DNA of 64,000 nt from DATDFB01 sp036522835 (GTDB lineage Bacteria > Acidobacteriota > Thermoanaerobaculia > Gp7-AA8). The first letter of the stretch is position 1, and every line of letters begins with the position of its first letter. Shown one piece after another: positions 8,370-17,641 of the stretch. The translations under genes were made by a program, and so were the position numbers. Location of the stretch: assembly GCA_036522835.1 (NCBI GenBank), contig DATDFB010000211.1, forward strand, positions 1-64,000, written 5' to 3'. The notes beneath the pieces are model-generated. The model saw only the letters and a list, made by a program, of their open reading frames with translations. It did not search any database and was not told the DNA's origin.

Positions 8370-8388
8370 GGGCGCACAGCGTGCGCCC
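8370..8388 (+). terminator. Hairpin GGGCGCAC-AGC-GTGCGCCC
   Basis: Perfect 8-bp stem with a 3-nt loop right after the ferredoxin TAG. The same arrangement (TAG then this hairpin) ends kbl at 58819-58837. There is no U-tract, so it may be a terminator or an mRNA 3'-end stabiliser. Confidence 0.55.
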
Positions 8389-8403
8389 GGCGGCGCTGGT
8401 AGT

Positions 8404-8513
8404 AGTCCTGGGTCCTGGGTCCTGGGTCCTGGGTCCTGAGTCCTGGGCCCTGAGTCGGATCAAACGCCACTCAGGACTCAGGACTCAGGACTTAGGACGC
8501 AGGACTCAGGACT
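8404..8513. repeat. Heptamer-built inverted repeat, GTCCTGR / YCAGGAC family, copy 1
   Basis: The left arm is about seven tandem copies of GTCCTGG/GTCCTGA. The right arm (from 8468) is about six copies of CTCAGGA. They are separated by a ~12-nt loop and fold into a long imperfect stem. The element sits at the 3' ends of the convergent ferredoxin and amidohydrolase genes. A second copy is at 60028-60108. Confidence 0.85.
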
Positions 8514-8517
8514 TTCG

Positions 8518-11500
8518 TTAGTCGTCCGCCTCGGCGCTGCTCGCCCGCCCAGCCACATCCTCCCCCGGAATCTGGAAAAAGAACGGCTTGCGCGCGCGCG
8601 GGTGGTTGCCAATCTCGTTCATGGTCGCGGCGTCGAACATCCGTCCATTCACGATCGTGTAGCGCACCGACTCGCTGTTGCGGATGTTCTCGAGCGGGTT
8701 GGCGTCGAGCACGATCAGGTCGGCGAGTTTCCCGGCCTCCAGCGTTCCGATGTCGTGGTCCAGCCCGAGGTAGCGCGCGCCGGCGATCGTCGCGGAGTGC
8801 AGCGCTTCCATCGGCGTCATCCCCCCCTGCACGAACATCCACAGCTCCCAATGCGCGCCGAGGCTTTCGCGCTGGCCGTGCGCGCCGAGCTGCACGGAGA
8901 CGCCGCGGTCGTACAACTTCTTGGCGATCACCGCGTTGTTGATGTGGTTCCACTCGTCGTCGGGCGCGAGCGTGCGCCGCCGCGACCGCGCGTCGACGAT
9001 GCGCCGCGGCACGAACGAGAGCAGGCGCTGGTCCTCCCACACGTTCGTCTTCGCGTACCAGTATTGCTCCCCCCACAGCCCGCCGTAGCCGACGATGAGC
9101 GTCGGCGTGTAGCCGACCTTCGTCCCGCTCCACAACTGATACGTGTCCTCGTACGCCTTGCCGACCGGGATGGAGTGCTCCACGCCGGTGTGCCCGTCGA
9201 CGACCATGGTCATGTTGTGCTCGTACAGCGACCCCCCCTCGGGCACGACCATCATCCCCGTCTGCCGCGCCGCCTCGATCACCTGCTGGCGCTGGTCGCG
9301 CCGCGGCTGGTTGTAGCTCTTCACGCTGATCGCGCCGGCGGCCTTCATCCGCTTCAGATGGAAGAGCGCATCGTCGAGAGAATTGATGTCGGCCTTGAAC
9401 GGCGCCTTCGCGCCGTAGAGGATCGTCCCGGTGGAGAAGATGCGCGGCCCGACGACGAGGCCCGCCTTCGCCATCTCCGAGTGCGTGAAGATCTCCGCCG
9501 TGTCGTTCGACGGGTCGTGCAGCGTCGTCACGCCGAAGGCCAGCGTCGCGTAGTCGACCCAGCTCTGCTGCGGGATCAAATCGTCCGAGCCCATGGCGCC
9601 GTGCCAGTGCACGTCGACGAAGCCCGGCATGATGGTCTTGCCGGAGACGTCGATCACCTTCGCGCCGGCGGGAATGGCCAGATTGCGGCCCACCGAAGCG
9701 ATGCGATTGCCGACGATCACGACCGCGCCGTCGTCGATGATCTCGTCGCCCTTCATCGTGAGAATCCGCGCGTGCGTCAGCGCCAGCGAGCCGCTCGGCA
9801 CGTCGTAGGTCTCGTTGAAGCCGACGTTGACGCCGTGCTCCGGCGTTGGCGGCAGCGTCTCCGGCGCCCCGGCGATGAACGCGAACGCGTTCTTGAGATC
9901 GCGCTCGAAGAGCTCCTGCCCAAGGGACCAGTAGAGGCGCGACGAATCGCCGGACCAGTGAAGATAGTTGCCCCCCTCCTTCGTCGCCTTCGCCACTGGG
10001 ATCGACTTCGTGTCGGGGCCGACGTCGACGCTCTGCCCCGTGCGCACGAACGGCGTGACGTAGACGTTGAACTTCTCCTGCCACGCCAGCCACTTCTCGT
10101 CTGGCGAGACGGTGAAGCGCGTGGCGAAGGCGGAGAGGTAGAGCTGCTTCTCGTCCGTGCGGTCGAGATTGATCGTCCGCAGCGCGCGCTTGTCCTCGCC
10201 CTCGAAGCTCATGAAGTAGATGCGGTCGTTCGACGCGCCGAACTCCGGGAATGCCCCCTTCTTCGTGACCAGCGTCGACGCGCCGCCGCTGGCCGGCACG
10301 ACGTAGATGCCGGGCTGCCGCGACCAGATCGCCGGCATGAGGAAGCCGTCGCTCGTGGTGCGGTAGACGACCTTCGTCCCGTCGGGCGAGAACGCCGGCT
10401 CGATGCAGTGGCACGGCTTGTCGGTGATCGCCCGCCCCTCGCCGCCCGCCGCGGGAGCGATGCGCACCGCCCCCATCTTCTCGTCATTCCACGTCACGTA
10501 CACGATCGACTTCCCGTCGCGCGACCACGCCGGATAGAACTCGAAGTCGTCGTTCTGCTTCGTCAGGCGGCGCGGCGTGCCGTTCGGCAGGTCGCGCACG
10601 TAGAGATGTCCCATCGCCGAGTAGACGACCTGCTTGCCCGCCGGCGACACCGTGACCCAGCGCAGCATCCGCACCGGGAACTCCTTCGGCGCGACGTCGA
10701 TCGGCACGCGCAGCGCCTCGGTGACGCGGCGCGCCGACTTCACGTGAAAGGGGATGTCGCTGACGGTTTTCGACGCCACGTCGATGCGATGAATGTGGCC
10801 GCCGGCCCAGAAGACGATCGACTTGTTGTCGGGCGTCCAGGCCATCGACGGGTAGACGCCGTGGATGGCCCACGTCTCCTGCATGTCGCGGTCGAGGCCG
10901 TCGTACAGCGGCGTCTCGCGTCCCGACTCGAGGTCGAGGATGAAGATCGTCGACTTGTAGCGGACGCGGCGGATGAACGCGAGCGACTTGCCGTCGGGCG
11001 ACGGCGTCGGCCGGATCGAGCCGCCCGCGCCGGTGACGAACGGCTCGGTCTCGCCGAGCTGGCGGTCGAGGCGCTGGATGACATAGATCTGGCCGTTCGG
11101 ATCTTTGTTGTACTGGAAGGTCGCCCCCGGCGTCGTGTCGTCGCTGTAATAGAGGTAGCGGCCGTCGGGCGAGAAGACCGGCTCGCCGGAGTCCTTCTGG
11201 TCGGTGCGCTTCTTGGTGAGCTGCAGGCCCTCGCCGCCGCTGCGGTGGTAGAGCCACATCTCGCCCGCGCCCAGGCTGCGCTCCGCCGTGAAGTGCTTGC
11301 GCGCCACGATGTACTCGGAGTCGGGCGTCCAGCTCGGCGAGTTCAGCAGCCGGAACGTCTCCTTCGTCACCTGCTGCGGCTTCGAGCCGTCGCGCTCCAT
11401 GATCCAGATGTTGTCGCCGCCGGCGCGGTCGCTGGTGAAGGCGATCCACTTGCCGTTCGGCGAGTACTTCGGCTGCATGTCCCAGGCGACGCCGCTGGTG

Positions 11501-11934
11501 AGCGACTTGGCCTCGCCGCCGCCGATCGGGAGCGTGTAGATGTCGCCGAGGAGGTCGAAGGCGATCTCCTTGCCGTCGGGGCTGACGTCGAGCGACAGCC
11601 ACGTCCCCTCGGTCACGTCGATGGCCACGTCGTGATGCGGACCGGGCGGGTTATTGACGTCCCATTTCTTGTCTTCTTTCTTCTCCGCCGCCCCCTCGGC
11701 GCCGATCGGATTCGGCGACGGCTGCGCGGCGGCCGCCGGCGCGGGCGGCGCGTCTTTTTTCTGCGTCTCCTGCTTCTGCTGCTCCTGCGACACCGGCCGC
11801 GGCTCCTGCTCCGCCTTCTCCGGTTTCTTCGGCTCCGCTTTCTTCCCCTCGGTGGGGACGGGCGCGGGCGGCGGCGTCTGCGCGTGCAGCGTCAACGCGG
11901 CAATGGCCAGAAAGACGAGGGCAAGTCGCTTCAT
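8518..11934 (-). CDS. Secreted amidohydrolase with N-terminal TolB-like propeller
   Basis: 1138 residues from the ATG at 11934. A signal peptide (MKRLALVFLAIAALTLHAQ) is followed by a Pro/Lys/Glu-rich linker. Residues ~90-700 hold many SPDG / TPDS / WSRDG strands, forming a TolB/PD40 propeller. Residues ~720-1110 form an imidazolonepropionase-like amidohydrolase: HWH metal ligands near residue 772 in FVDVHWHGAM, later VEHSIPVG and GAHGQRESLG, and the C-terminal ADLIVLDANPLENI strand. The fusion is a recognised architecture, probably periplasmic, and the substrate is unknown (a peptidase or cyclic-amide hydrolase role is possible). The stop is next to a heptamer repeat. A divergent gene starts 28 bases upstream. 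Confidence 0.88.
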   Translation of the reverse strand: MKRLALVFLAIAALTLHAQTPPPAPVPTEGKKAEPKKPEKAEQEPRPVSQEQQKQETQKKDAPPAPAAAAQPSPNPIGAEGAAEKKEDKKWDVNNPPGPHHDVAIDVTEGTWLSLDVSPDGKEIAFDLLGDIYTLPIGGGEAKSLTSGVAWDMQPKYSPNGKWIAFTSDRAGGDNIWIMERDGSKPQQVTKETFRLLNSPSWTPDSEYIVARKHFTAERSLGAGEMWLYHRSGGEGLQLTKKRTDQKDSGEPVFSPDGRYLYYSDDTTPGATFQYNKDPNGQIYVIQRLDRQLGETEPFVTGAGGSIRPTPSPDGKSLAFIRRVRYKSTIFILDLESGRETPLYDGLDRDMQETWAIHGVYPSMAWTPDNKSIVFWAGGHIHRIDVASKTVSDIPFHVKSARRVTEALRVPIDVAPKEFPVRMLRWVTVSPAGKQVVYSAMGHLYVRDLPNGTPRRLTKQNDDFEFYPAWSRDGKSIVYVTWNDEKMGAVRIAPAAGGEGRAITDKPCHCIEPAFSPDGTKVVYRTTSDGFLMPAIWSRQPGIYVVPASGGASTLVTKKGAFPEFGASNDRIYFMSFEGEDKRALRTINLDRTDEKQLYLSAFATRFTVSPDEKWLAWQEKFNVYVTPFVRTGQSVDVGPDTKSIPVAKATKEGGNYLHWSGDSSRLYWSLGQELFERDLKNAFAFIAGAPETLPPTPEHGVNVGFNETYDVPSGSLALTHARILTMKGDEIIDDGAVVIVGNRIASVGRNLAIPAGAKVIDVSGKTIMPGFVDVHWHGAMGSDDLIPQQSWVDYATLAFGVTTLHDPSNDTAEIFTHSEMAKAGLVVGPRIFSTGTILYGAKAPFKADINSLDDALFHLKRMKAAGAISVKSYNQPRRDQRQQVIEAARQTGMMVVPEGGSLYEHNMTMVVDGHTGVEHSIPVGKAYEDTYQLWSGTKVGYTPTLIVGYGGLWGEQYWYAKTNVWEDQRLLSFVPRRIVDARSRRRTLAPDDEWNHINNAVIAKKLYDRGVSVQLGAHGQRESLGAHWELWMFVQGGMTPMEALHSATIAGARYLGLDHDIGTLEAGKLADLIVLDANPLENIRNSESVRYTIVNGRMFDAATMNEIGNHPRARKPFFFQIPGEDVAGRASSAEADD

Positions 11935-11946
11935 AGCGCGCGAGGT

Positions 11947-11952
11947 TACACT
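11947..11952 (+). promoter_or_regulatory. Candidate -10 box (TACACT), leaderless start of the TPR membrane protein gene
   Basis: TACACT ends ten bases before the ATG at 11963 and there is no SD. The same hexamer is seen before the lrp-like gene. Confidence 0.5.
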
Positions 11953-11962
11953 ACCGCTCCCG

Positions 11963-13882
11963 ATGAGCGGCAACACTTCGACAACAACGGAACCGTGGGG
12001 GCAGCGCGAGTGGGGAATCGTGGCCGGCCTGGTGGCGCTGGTGGCCATCGTCTTCGCGCAGGTCTGGAAGCACGAGTTCCTCAACTACGACGACCCGCAG
12101 TTCGTCTTCTTCAACGAGGCCGTGCGCAACGCCGACTTCAAGTGGGCGTTCACGTCGACGAGCCTCACCTGGCTGCCGCTGACGTGGATCTCGTACATGA
12201 TCGACTTCCGCATCTTCGGCCTGCAGCCCGGCGGGTATCTCATCATGAACGTGCTGTACCACGCGCTGGCGACGTGCTTCCTCTTCGCGGCGCTGCGGCG
12301 GATGACCGCGGCGACGTGGCCGAGCGCGTTCGTGGCGGCGGTCTTCGCCATCCACCCCGCGCACGTCGAGTCGGTGGCGTGGATCGCGGAGCGGAAGGAC
12401 GTCCTCTCGACGCTCTTCGCCATCCTGGCGCTCTTCTTCTACGCGCGGCGGAAGCTCTGGCTGACGGCGGCGATGATGGCGCTCTCGCTGATGGCGAAGC
12501 AGACGTACGTGACGCTGCCGTTGATCCTGATCCTCCTCGACTACTGGCCGCTCCAGCGCTGGCGCCGCGCCAAAGACCTCGGGCCGCTGCTGATCGAGAA
12601 GCTCCCGCTCTTCGTGCTGACGATCGCCGGCAGCGTCGTGGCGGTCGCGGGGCAGGTCGGGATCCAGAGCGTCAGCTCGACGTCGCTCATTCCGGTCGCG
12701 CGCCGCGTCGCCAACGCCTTCGTTGCGTATGCGAAGTACACGGGAAAGATGTTCCTGCCGGTGCGCCTGGCGGTGCTGTATCCGCTCGTGCCGGTGGCGG
12801 CGTGGAAGGCGATCGCCGGCGTCATTTTCTTCCTCCTCGTGACCGGTGCGGCGATCGCGCTGCGCAAGCGCGCGCCGTACTTCCTCGTCGGCTGGCTATG
12901 GTTCGTCGGCGCGCTCGTGCCGGTCATCGGCTTGATCCAGATCGGCGGCCAAGCCATGGCCGACCGCTACACGTACTTTGCGTTCATCGGCTTGACGATC
13001 GCCGCCGTCTGGGGGGCGATGGCGCTGCCCGTCTCGCAGCACGCGCTGGCCCGCACGGCCGCCGTCGTGCTGCTGATCTTCGCGGCGATGGCGTGGCGGC
13101 AGGTCGGCTATTGGAAGAGCTGCGACACGCTCTTCTCGCACACGATCGCGGTGACGGGCGACAACGCCATCGCGGAGTATTCACTCGGGCAGTATCTGCA
13201 GTTCAGCGATCCGAAGCGCGCCCTCACGCACCTGCGGCGCGCCATCGACCTCGGCGCGGGATGGGCCGACAAGGGCAACAACCCGCTCTACGGCTGGTTC
13301 GTGCAGTCGCACGTGGCGGCGAGCACGGCGCTCCTGATGGAGGCGCGCAACATGCCGCCCGGAACGCGCGAAGCGACGCTGCGCGACGCCATCGCGCACG
13401 CGCGCCGCGCGCTGGAGATCGACCCGAAGGTCGGGCAGGCGCCGGGAAACATCGCCCTCGCGGAGCGCGTGATCGCCGCGGACACGAAGACGCCTGTGCA
13501 GCAGCAGGCGCAGGGATCTGCGCCACCCGCAGCGTCGCCGGCGACGCCGCAGCCGAGGCCCGCGCCGGTTGACCAGCAGACAGCGCAGAAGGTCATGGCC
13601 GCGCTCGAGAAAGGGACGGCGTTCTCGCAACAGGGAAAGCTGGAGGAGGCGGTCGGCGAGTACCGCAAGGCGGTGACGCTGGCGCCGCGCGCGCCGGAGA
13701 CGCACATCTATCTCGCCCTCGGCCTGCTGCAGGCAAAGCACGGCGCGGAGGGGATCTCGCACCTGCGCGCGGCGAAGGCCATCGACGCGAAGCTGGCCAA
13801 CGACATCCTCACCCAGGCGCTGCACATGCAGCCGGATCCGAATAATCTGGATATGTTTATTGCGCAGTTCCAGGGGAGGTAG
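11963..13882 (+). CDS. TMTC-like multispanning membrane protein with C-terminal TPR region
   Basis: 639 residues from the ATG at 11963. About 10-12 TM helices span residues ~15-400. The first loop carries the acidic motif NYDDPQFV, and a later loop carries HPAHVESVAWIAERKD. Both are hallmarks of the TMTC/O-GlcNAc-transferase-like TPR family with a GT-C fold, which points to a lipid-linked-sugar-dependent glycosyltransferase (inferred). Residues ~400-500 and ~540-639 form TPR-like helices joined by an Ala/Pro/Gln linker (QQQAQGSAPPAASPATPQP). The start has a TACACT box but no SD. The 3' end abuts a heptamer hairpin shared with convergent queA. Confidence 0.8.
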   Translation: MSGNTSTTTEPWGQREWGIVAGLVALVAIVFAQVWKHEFLNYDDPQFVFFNEAVRNADFKWAFTSTSLTWLPLTWISYMIDFRIFGLQPGGYLIMNVLYHALATCFLFAALRRMTAATWPSAFVAAVFAIHPAHVESVAWIAERKDVLSTLFAILALFFYARRKLWLTAAMMALSLMAKQTYVTLPLILILLDYWPLQRWRRAKDLGPLLIEKLPLFVLTIAGSVVAVAGQVGIQSVSSTSLIPVARRVANAFVAYAKYTGKMFLPVRLAVLYPLVPVAAWKAIAGVIFFLLVTGAAIALRKRAPYFLVGWLWFVGALVPVIGLIQIGGQAMADRYTYFAFIGLTIAAVWGAMALPVSQHALARTAAVVLLIFAAMAWRQVGYWKSCDTLFSHTIAVTGDNAIAEYSLGQYLQFSDPKRALTHLRRAIDLGAGWADKGNNPLYGWFVQSHVAASTALLMEARNMPPGTREATLRDAIAHARRALEIDPKVGQAPGNIALAERVIAADTKTPVQQQAQGSAPPAASPATPQPRPAPVDQQTAQKVMAALEKGTAFSQQGKLEEAVGEYRKAVTLAPRAPETHIYLALGLLQAKHGAEGISHLRAAKAIDAKLANDILTQALHMQPDPNNLDMFIAQFQGR

Positions 13883-13966
13883 GTGACAGGTCACAGATAA
13901 CGGGTGACAGGTGTGGTGCCATCGCGAGAACATCACCTGTGACCCGTCACCTGTGACCCGTCACCC
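13883..13966. repeat. Heptamer-built inverted repeat, GTGACAG/GTCACCT family, copy 1
   Basis: The left arm is iterated GGTGACA-like units and the right arm is alternating CCTGTGA / CCCGTCA units. The apex contains CGCGAGAACA, shared with the copy at 47221. It lies between the convergent TPR protein and queA genes and supplies the last codons and stop of queA. Confidence 0.85.
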
Positions 13967-14958
13967 GGCTCCAGAAACATACAATCCCCATAGCTATAAA
14001 ACCGATACCGCTCCCGAATGGCCTCGGCGTACGCGCGCCGGATCGTCTCCATGCCGGCAAAGGCGGAGACGAGCATCAGCAGCGTCGACTCCGGGAGATG
14101 AAAGTTCGTGAGCAGCTTGTCGACGGCGCGGAATTCGTAGCCGGGCGTGATGAAGATGTTCGTCTCCCCCTTGCCGGCTTCGATGCGCCCGTCGCGCCAC
14201 GCGCTCTCGAGCGTGCGCACGGTGGTCGTGCCGACGGCGACGATCGACTTCGCCGCGTTCAGCGTCGCCGCCGCCGCCTCGCTGATCTCGTAGCGCTCCG
14301 AGTGCATGACGTGCTGGGCGACGTCGTCGACCTTGACCGGCTCGAACGTGCCGATGCCGACGTGCAGCGTGATGCGCACGATCTCGTGCGTCTTCGCGAT
14401 CTCGTCGAGCATCGCGCGCGTGAAGTGCAGTCCCGCCGTCGGCGCGGCGATCGCGCCGCGCTCGTTCGCGTAGACGGTCTGGTACGACTCGCGGTCGCTC
14501 TCGCGCGGCTCCTCGCGGGCGATGTACGGCGGCAGCGGCATGACGCCGACGCGGTCGATCTCGCCGAGATCCCCGTCGAATCGCACGACCACAGTCCCTC
14601 CGCTTCGCTCCTCGACGTGCGCGCGCAGTTTTTCCGAAAACTCGATCTGGTCGCCAACCTTCAACCGCTTCGCCGGCTTCGCCCACGCCTCCCACCACCC
14701 TCCCTCCCGCTGCTTGGTCAGCAGCAGCTCCACCTCGCGCGTCATCCCCGCCCGCCGCCCGAAGAGCCGCGCCGGAATGACCCGCGTGTCGTTGAGCACG
14801 AGCACGTCGCCCGGAGCGAGGCGGTTCGGGAAGTTGGCGAAGGTGTCGTGCTCGATGGTGTCGCCGCGCACGATCATCATCCGCGAGCGGCCCCGCTCGC
14901 GCGGCTCCTGGGCGATGAGCTCGGGAGGGAGGTGGTAGGCGAAGTCGGTGCGCTTCAT
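13933..14958 (-). CDS. queA: S-adenosylmethionine:tRNA ribosyltransferase-isomerase
   Basis: 341 residues from the ATG at 14958. QueA transfers and isomerises the ribosyl group of SAM onto 7-aminomethyl-7-deazaguanine in tRNA, giving epoxyqueuosine. The N-terminus (DFAYHLPPELIAQEP) and the motifs VLNDTRVIPARLFG, PTAGLHFT, HVGIGTFEPVK and NFHLPESTLLMLVSAF are all diagnostic. The family normally ends just after YRFYSYGDCMFL. Here an extra ~13 residues (EPGDGSQVTGHR) and the stop codon are encoded by the intergenic GTGACAG repeat, so the native 3' end has been replaced by repeat DNA. Confidence 0.95.
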   Translation of the reverse strand: MKRTDFAYHLPPELIAQEPRERGRSRMMIVRGDTIEHDTFANFPNRLAPGDVLVLNDTRVIPARLFGRRAGMTREVELLLTKQREGGWWEAWAKPAKRLKVGDQIEFSEKLRAHVEERSGGTVVVRFDGDLGEIDRVGVMPLPPYIAREEPRESDRESYQTVYANERGAIAAPTAGLHFTRAMLDEIAKTHEIVRITLHVGIGTFEPVKVDDVAQHVMHSERYEISEAAAATLNAAKSIVAVGTTTVRTLESAWRDGRIEAGKGETNIFITPGYEFRAVDKLLTNFHLPESTLLMLVSAFAGMETIRRAYAEAIRERYRFYSYGDCMFLEPGDGSQVTGHR

Positions 14959-15006
14959 TCCGGGCGCATCATGCCTGATGAGCAGAGCCGCTCGCTTCGT
15001 CGCGCT

Positions 15007-15118
15007 ACGGAAATTCAGAACGCAGAATGCGAATGCAGAATGGAGAAAAGCGGAGTCCGTGCCGGCCGGCTCCGGTTTTCGGCGTTCTGCATTCGCATTC
15101 TGCGTTCTGAATTTCCGT
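15007..15118. repeat. Perfect 34-bp inverted repeat, GCAGAAT/ATTCTGC family, copy 1
   Basis: The arms 15007-15040 and 15085-15118 are exactly complementary over 34 bases and are built of GCAGAAT-type heptamers. The 44-nt loop is itself GC-rich and self-complementary. The element lies between the divergent starts of queA and moaB, so it is not simply a terminator. Related copies are at 16842 and 41491. Confidence 0.9.
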
Positions 15119-15149
15119 GGCCAAGGCGCCGGAAGCCCGCGGCCGCGCA

Positions 15150-15155
15150 TAGAAT
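15150..15155 (+). promoter_or_regulatory. Candidate -10 box (TAGAAT), leaderless start of moaB
   Basis: TAGAAT ends nine bases before the GTG at 15165, with no SD between. This matches the other leaderless-type starts in the window. Confidence 0.5.
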
Positions 15156-15164
15156 CCCGCCGCA

Positions 15165-15650
15165 GTGATCAAGGCCCGCGTCATCACCTGTTCCGACGCC
15201 GCGTCGCGCGGCGATCGCGAAGACCGCTCCGGCCCGGCCGTGCGCGACCTGCTCGCGCAAAACGGCTACGACGTCGACAGCGTCGTCATCGTCGCCGACG
15301 ACATCGACGCCATCGGCACTGCCATCGAGAACGCCACCGGCGACGGGGCGCGCCTCGTCGTCACTACGGGCGGCACCGGCATCGCGCCGCGCGACGTCAC
15401 CCCCGAGGCGACGGCGAGGGTATGCGAGCGCCTCATCCCCGGCCTCGGCGAGCTGATGCGGCTGCGCTCACTCGAGAAGACCCCGATGGCATCGCTCTCG
15501 CGCGCGCAGGCGGCCATCCGCGGGACGGCATTGGTCGTGAACTTACCCGGCAGCGTGAACGGCGCCGTCGACAACCTCTCCGCCATCCTCCACCTCATCC
15601 CGCACGCGCTCGAGCTCCTCTCCGGAGCGCGCGTGGAGCGGCACCCGTGA
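15165..15650 (+). CDS. moaB: Molybdopterin adenylyltransferase-like protein (MogA/MoaB family)
   Basis: 161 residues, GTG start at 15165. This family adenylylates molybdopterin before molybdenum insertion. Diagnostic motifs are ITCSDAASRGDREDRSG near the N-terminus and TTGGTGIAPRDVTPEAT around residues 65-81. LPGSVNGAVDNL occurs in the C-terminal third. Length fits MoaB/MogA. The stop overlaps the next gene's GTG (GTGA), so it is translationally coupled to the namZ-like gene, an unusual partner. No other Moco genes are visible. Confidence 0.9.
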   Translation: MIKARVITCSDAASRGDREDRSGPAVRDLLAQNGYDVDSVVIVADDIDAIGTAIENATGDGARLVVTTGGTGIAPRDVTPEATARVCERLIPGLGELMRLRSLEKTPMASLSRAQAAIRGTALVVNLPGSVNGAVDNLSAILHLIPHALELLSGARVERHP

Positions 15651-16840
15651 GCGTTCGCACCGGCCTCGAGGTCCTCCTCGACGATCCCCAGCCGATCGTC
15701 GGCAAGCGCATCGGCCTGGTCACCAACCAGAGCGCCGTCACGAGCGACCTCCGTCACGCCGTGCCGCTCCTGCACCACGGCCGCGGCTGGAAGCTGACCA
15801 CGCTCTTCGGCCCGGAGCACGGCATCTGGGGCGAGGCGCAGGACATGGCCCACGTCGAGCACTCCGTCGACCCGCTCACCGGGCTCACCGTCTACTCGCT
15901 CTACGGCGGCAGCGAGAAAGACCTCGCGCCGCGCCGCGAGCTCCTCCGCCAGCTCGACGCGCTCGTCATTGACCTCCAGGACATCGGCTCGCGCTACTAC
16001 ACCTTCATCTACACGATGGCGCTCTGCATGCGCGAAGCCGCCCCCCTCGGCGTGCAGGTGATCGTCTTGGACCGTCCGAATCCGATCGACGGCGTGCACC
16101 TCGAGGGGAACATCCGCGAAGAAAAGTATTCGAGCTTCGTCGGCATGTTCCCGCTGCCGACGCGCCACGCCATGACCGCGGGGGAGCTGGCGCGCTACTT
16201 CAACAAAGTCTTCAATCTGAATTGCGATCTCCTCGTCGTGCCGATGAAGGGGTGGCGCCGCTCGATGTGGTGGGGCGACACGGAGCTGCCGTGGGTCATC
16301 CCCTCGCCGAACATGCCCACCGTCTACACCGCCACGGTCTACCCCGGCATGTGCCTCGTCGAGGGAACGAACTTGAGCGAAGGGCGCGGCACGACGCACC
16401 CCTTCGAACTCTTCGGCGCGCCGTGGTTCGACCCTTTCAAGCTCGCCGACCGCCTGAACGGCGTCGGCCTGCCGGGCGTCCGCTTCCGCCCGCACTACTT
16501 CCTCCCGACGTTCCAGAAGCACGCCGGCAAAGTGTGCGGCGGCGCGGAGCTGCACGTGACGAACCGGGCGATCTTCGAGCCGTACCGCACCGGCCTCTGG
16601 TGCGTCAAAGTCGCGCGCGACATGAACCCCGAGCGGTTCGACTGGCGCCGCGAGACGTACGAGTTCGTCTCCGACCGCCTTGCCATCGACCTCCTCGCGG
16701 GCAGCGACCGCTACCGGCACATCGTCGAGCGCGGCGACGACGTCGACGAATGGGTGGCGGAGTGGGAGGAGCCGCTGCGCGAGTTCGCGCGGACGAGGGA
16801 GGAGTATTTGTTGTATCGGGTGAGCGATGCGGATCGTTGA
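15647..16840 (+). CDS. namZ: DUF1343 protein, NamZ-like exo-beta-N-acetylmuramidase
   Basis: 397 residues from the GTG at 15647, which overlaps the moaB stop. The protein matches DUF1343 end to end: GKRIGLVTNQSAV at the N-terminus, FGPEHGIWG, DLQDIGSRYYTFIYTM, VLDRPNPIDG, and EGTNLSEGRGTTHPFELFGAPW. NamZ of Bacillus releases terminal MurNAc from peptidoglycan fragments, which is the only characterised activity in the family. No signal peptide is visible at this start, so it may act on imported muropeptides. Confidence in the family is high, and in the exact substrate moderate. Confidence 0.88.
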   Translation: MSVRTGLEVLLDDPQPIVGKRIGLVTNQSAVTSDLRHAVPLLHHGRGWKLTTLFGPEHGIWGEAQDMAHVEHSVDPLTGLTVYSLYGGSEKDLAPRRELLRQLDALVIDLQDIGSRYYTFIYTMALCMREAAPLGVQVIVLDRPNPIDGVHLEGNIREEKYSSFVGMFPLPTRHAMTAGELARYFNKVFNLNCDLLVVPMKGWRRSMWWGDTELPWVIPSPNMPTVYTATVYPGMCLVEGTNLSEGRGTTHPFELFGAPWFDPFKLADRLNGVGLPGVRFRPHYFLPTFQKHAGKVCGGAELHVTNRAIFEPYRTGLWCVKVARDMNPERFDWRRETYEFVSDRLAIDLLAGSDRYRHIVERGDDVDEWVAEWEEPLREFARTREEYLLYRVSDADR

Positions 16841-16841
16841 C

Positions 16842-16908
16842 TGAATGCAAAATGCAGAATGGCTCCGTTGTTCAATTCTGCATTCTGCATTCAGCATTCT
16901 GCATTTCA
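16842..16908. repeat. Heptamer inverted repeat, GCAGAAT/ATTCTGC family, copy 2
   Basis: The left side carries TGAATGCAAAATGCAGAAT and the right side has TCTGCAT iterated about four times. It fills the gap between namZ and the RluA-type gene, which are codirectional, and ends two bases before the latter's ATG. Confidence 0.8.
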
Positions 16909-16909
16909 A

Positions 16910-17575
16910 ATGCTCCACGTTCTCTACGAAGACTCCGCCCTCCTCTTCATCAACAAGCCTCCCGGCATCGCCATCCAGCAGCCGCTCAAGCCCGAGCCCT
17001 ACCTCCTCGAAGACGTCCTGCAACACGCTCCCGGCGCCTTCCTCATGCAGCGGCTCGACCGCGGCACGAGCGGCGTGATGTTCTTCTCCAAGCTCGCCAG
17101 CATCAACGCCAAGCTCACGCGGCAGTTCGAGACCAAGGACATCCGCAAGCGCTACCTCGCGCTCTGCGCCGGCGAGCTCGCGGAACGGCAGATCATCGAC
17201 GCGCCGCTCGTGCGCATCGGCGCGATCAAGTTCGCCGTCGGCGACGACGGCAAGCGCGCCGTCACCGTCGTCGTGCCGCGGCGGGCCACGCCCGGCGGCT
17301 CGCTCGTCGCGCTCGAGCTGCGCACCGGGCGCACGCATCAGATCCGCGTCCACCTGGCAGCGATCGGGCATCCGCTCCTCGGCGACTGGTTGTACGGCGC
17401 GCGCGACGCCGCGCGGCCGATGCTCCATTCGGCCGAGCTCGTCATGACGCATCCACTGACACGCCAGCGTTTGCGCGTCGCGGCGCCGCCGCCGGAGGAC
17501 TTCGCGGCGTGCGCCGAAGAGCGTGGCATCGTGTCGCGAGACGAGGACGGGTCGTCCATTTTCGAGTGCGGCTAA
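16910..17575 (+). CDS. RluA-family pseudouridine synthase
   Basis: 221 residues from the ATG at 16910. YEDSALLFINKPPGIAIQQP opens the catalytic domain. QRLDRGTSGVM holds the catalytic Asp; the family normally has HRLD, here QRLD. LELRTGRTHQIRVHLAAIGHPLLGDWLYG is the classic RluA C-terminal signature. There is no S4 domain. The target (rRNA or tRNA uridine) cannot be decided. No SD is visible because the heptamer repeat abuts the start. The gene is followed by a short spacer and a secreted-protein gene. Confidence 0.9.
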   Translation: MLHVLYEDSALLFINKPPGIAIQQPLKPEPYLLEDVLQHAPGAFLMQRLDRGTSGVMFFSKLASINAKLTRQFETKDIRKRYLALCAGELAERQIIDAPLVRIGAIKFAVGDDGKRAVTVVVPRRATPGGSLVALELRTGRTHQIRVHLAAIGHPLLGDWLYGARDAARPMLHSAELVMTHPLTRQRLRVAAPPPEDFAACAEERGIVSRDEDGSSIFECG

Positions 17576-17641
17576 ATGATTGAATCTGTTAGAATAACGG
17601 GCGACACAGCCCTGTTGCGAAGGACATCCAAGGAGACGACC

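Noticed and set aside
8602..13572. Very long open frame on the plus strand opposite the amidohydrolase and into the TPR-protein gene
   Set aside because: It is an Arg/Asp/Val-rich mirror of real genes in GC-rich DNA. It crosses a divergent promoter, has no domain and no RBS.
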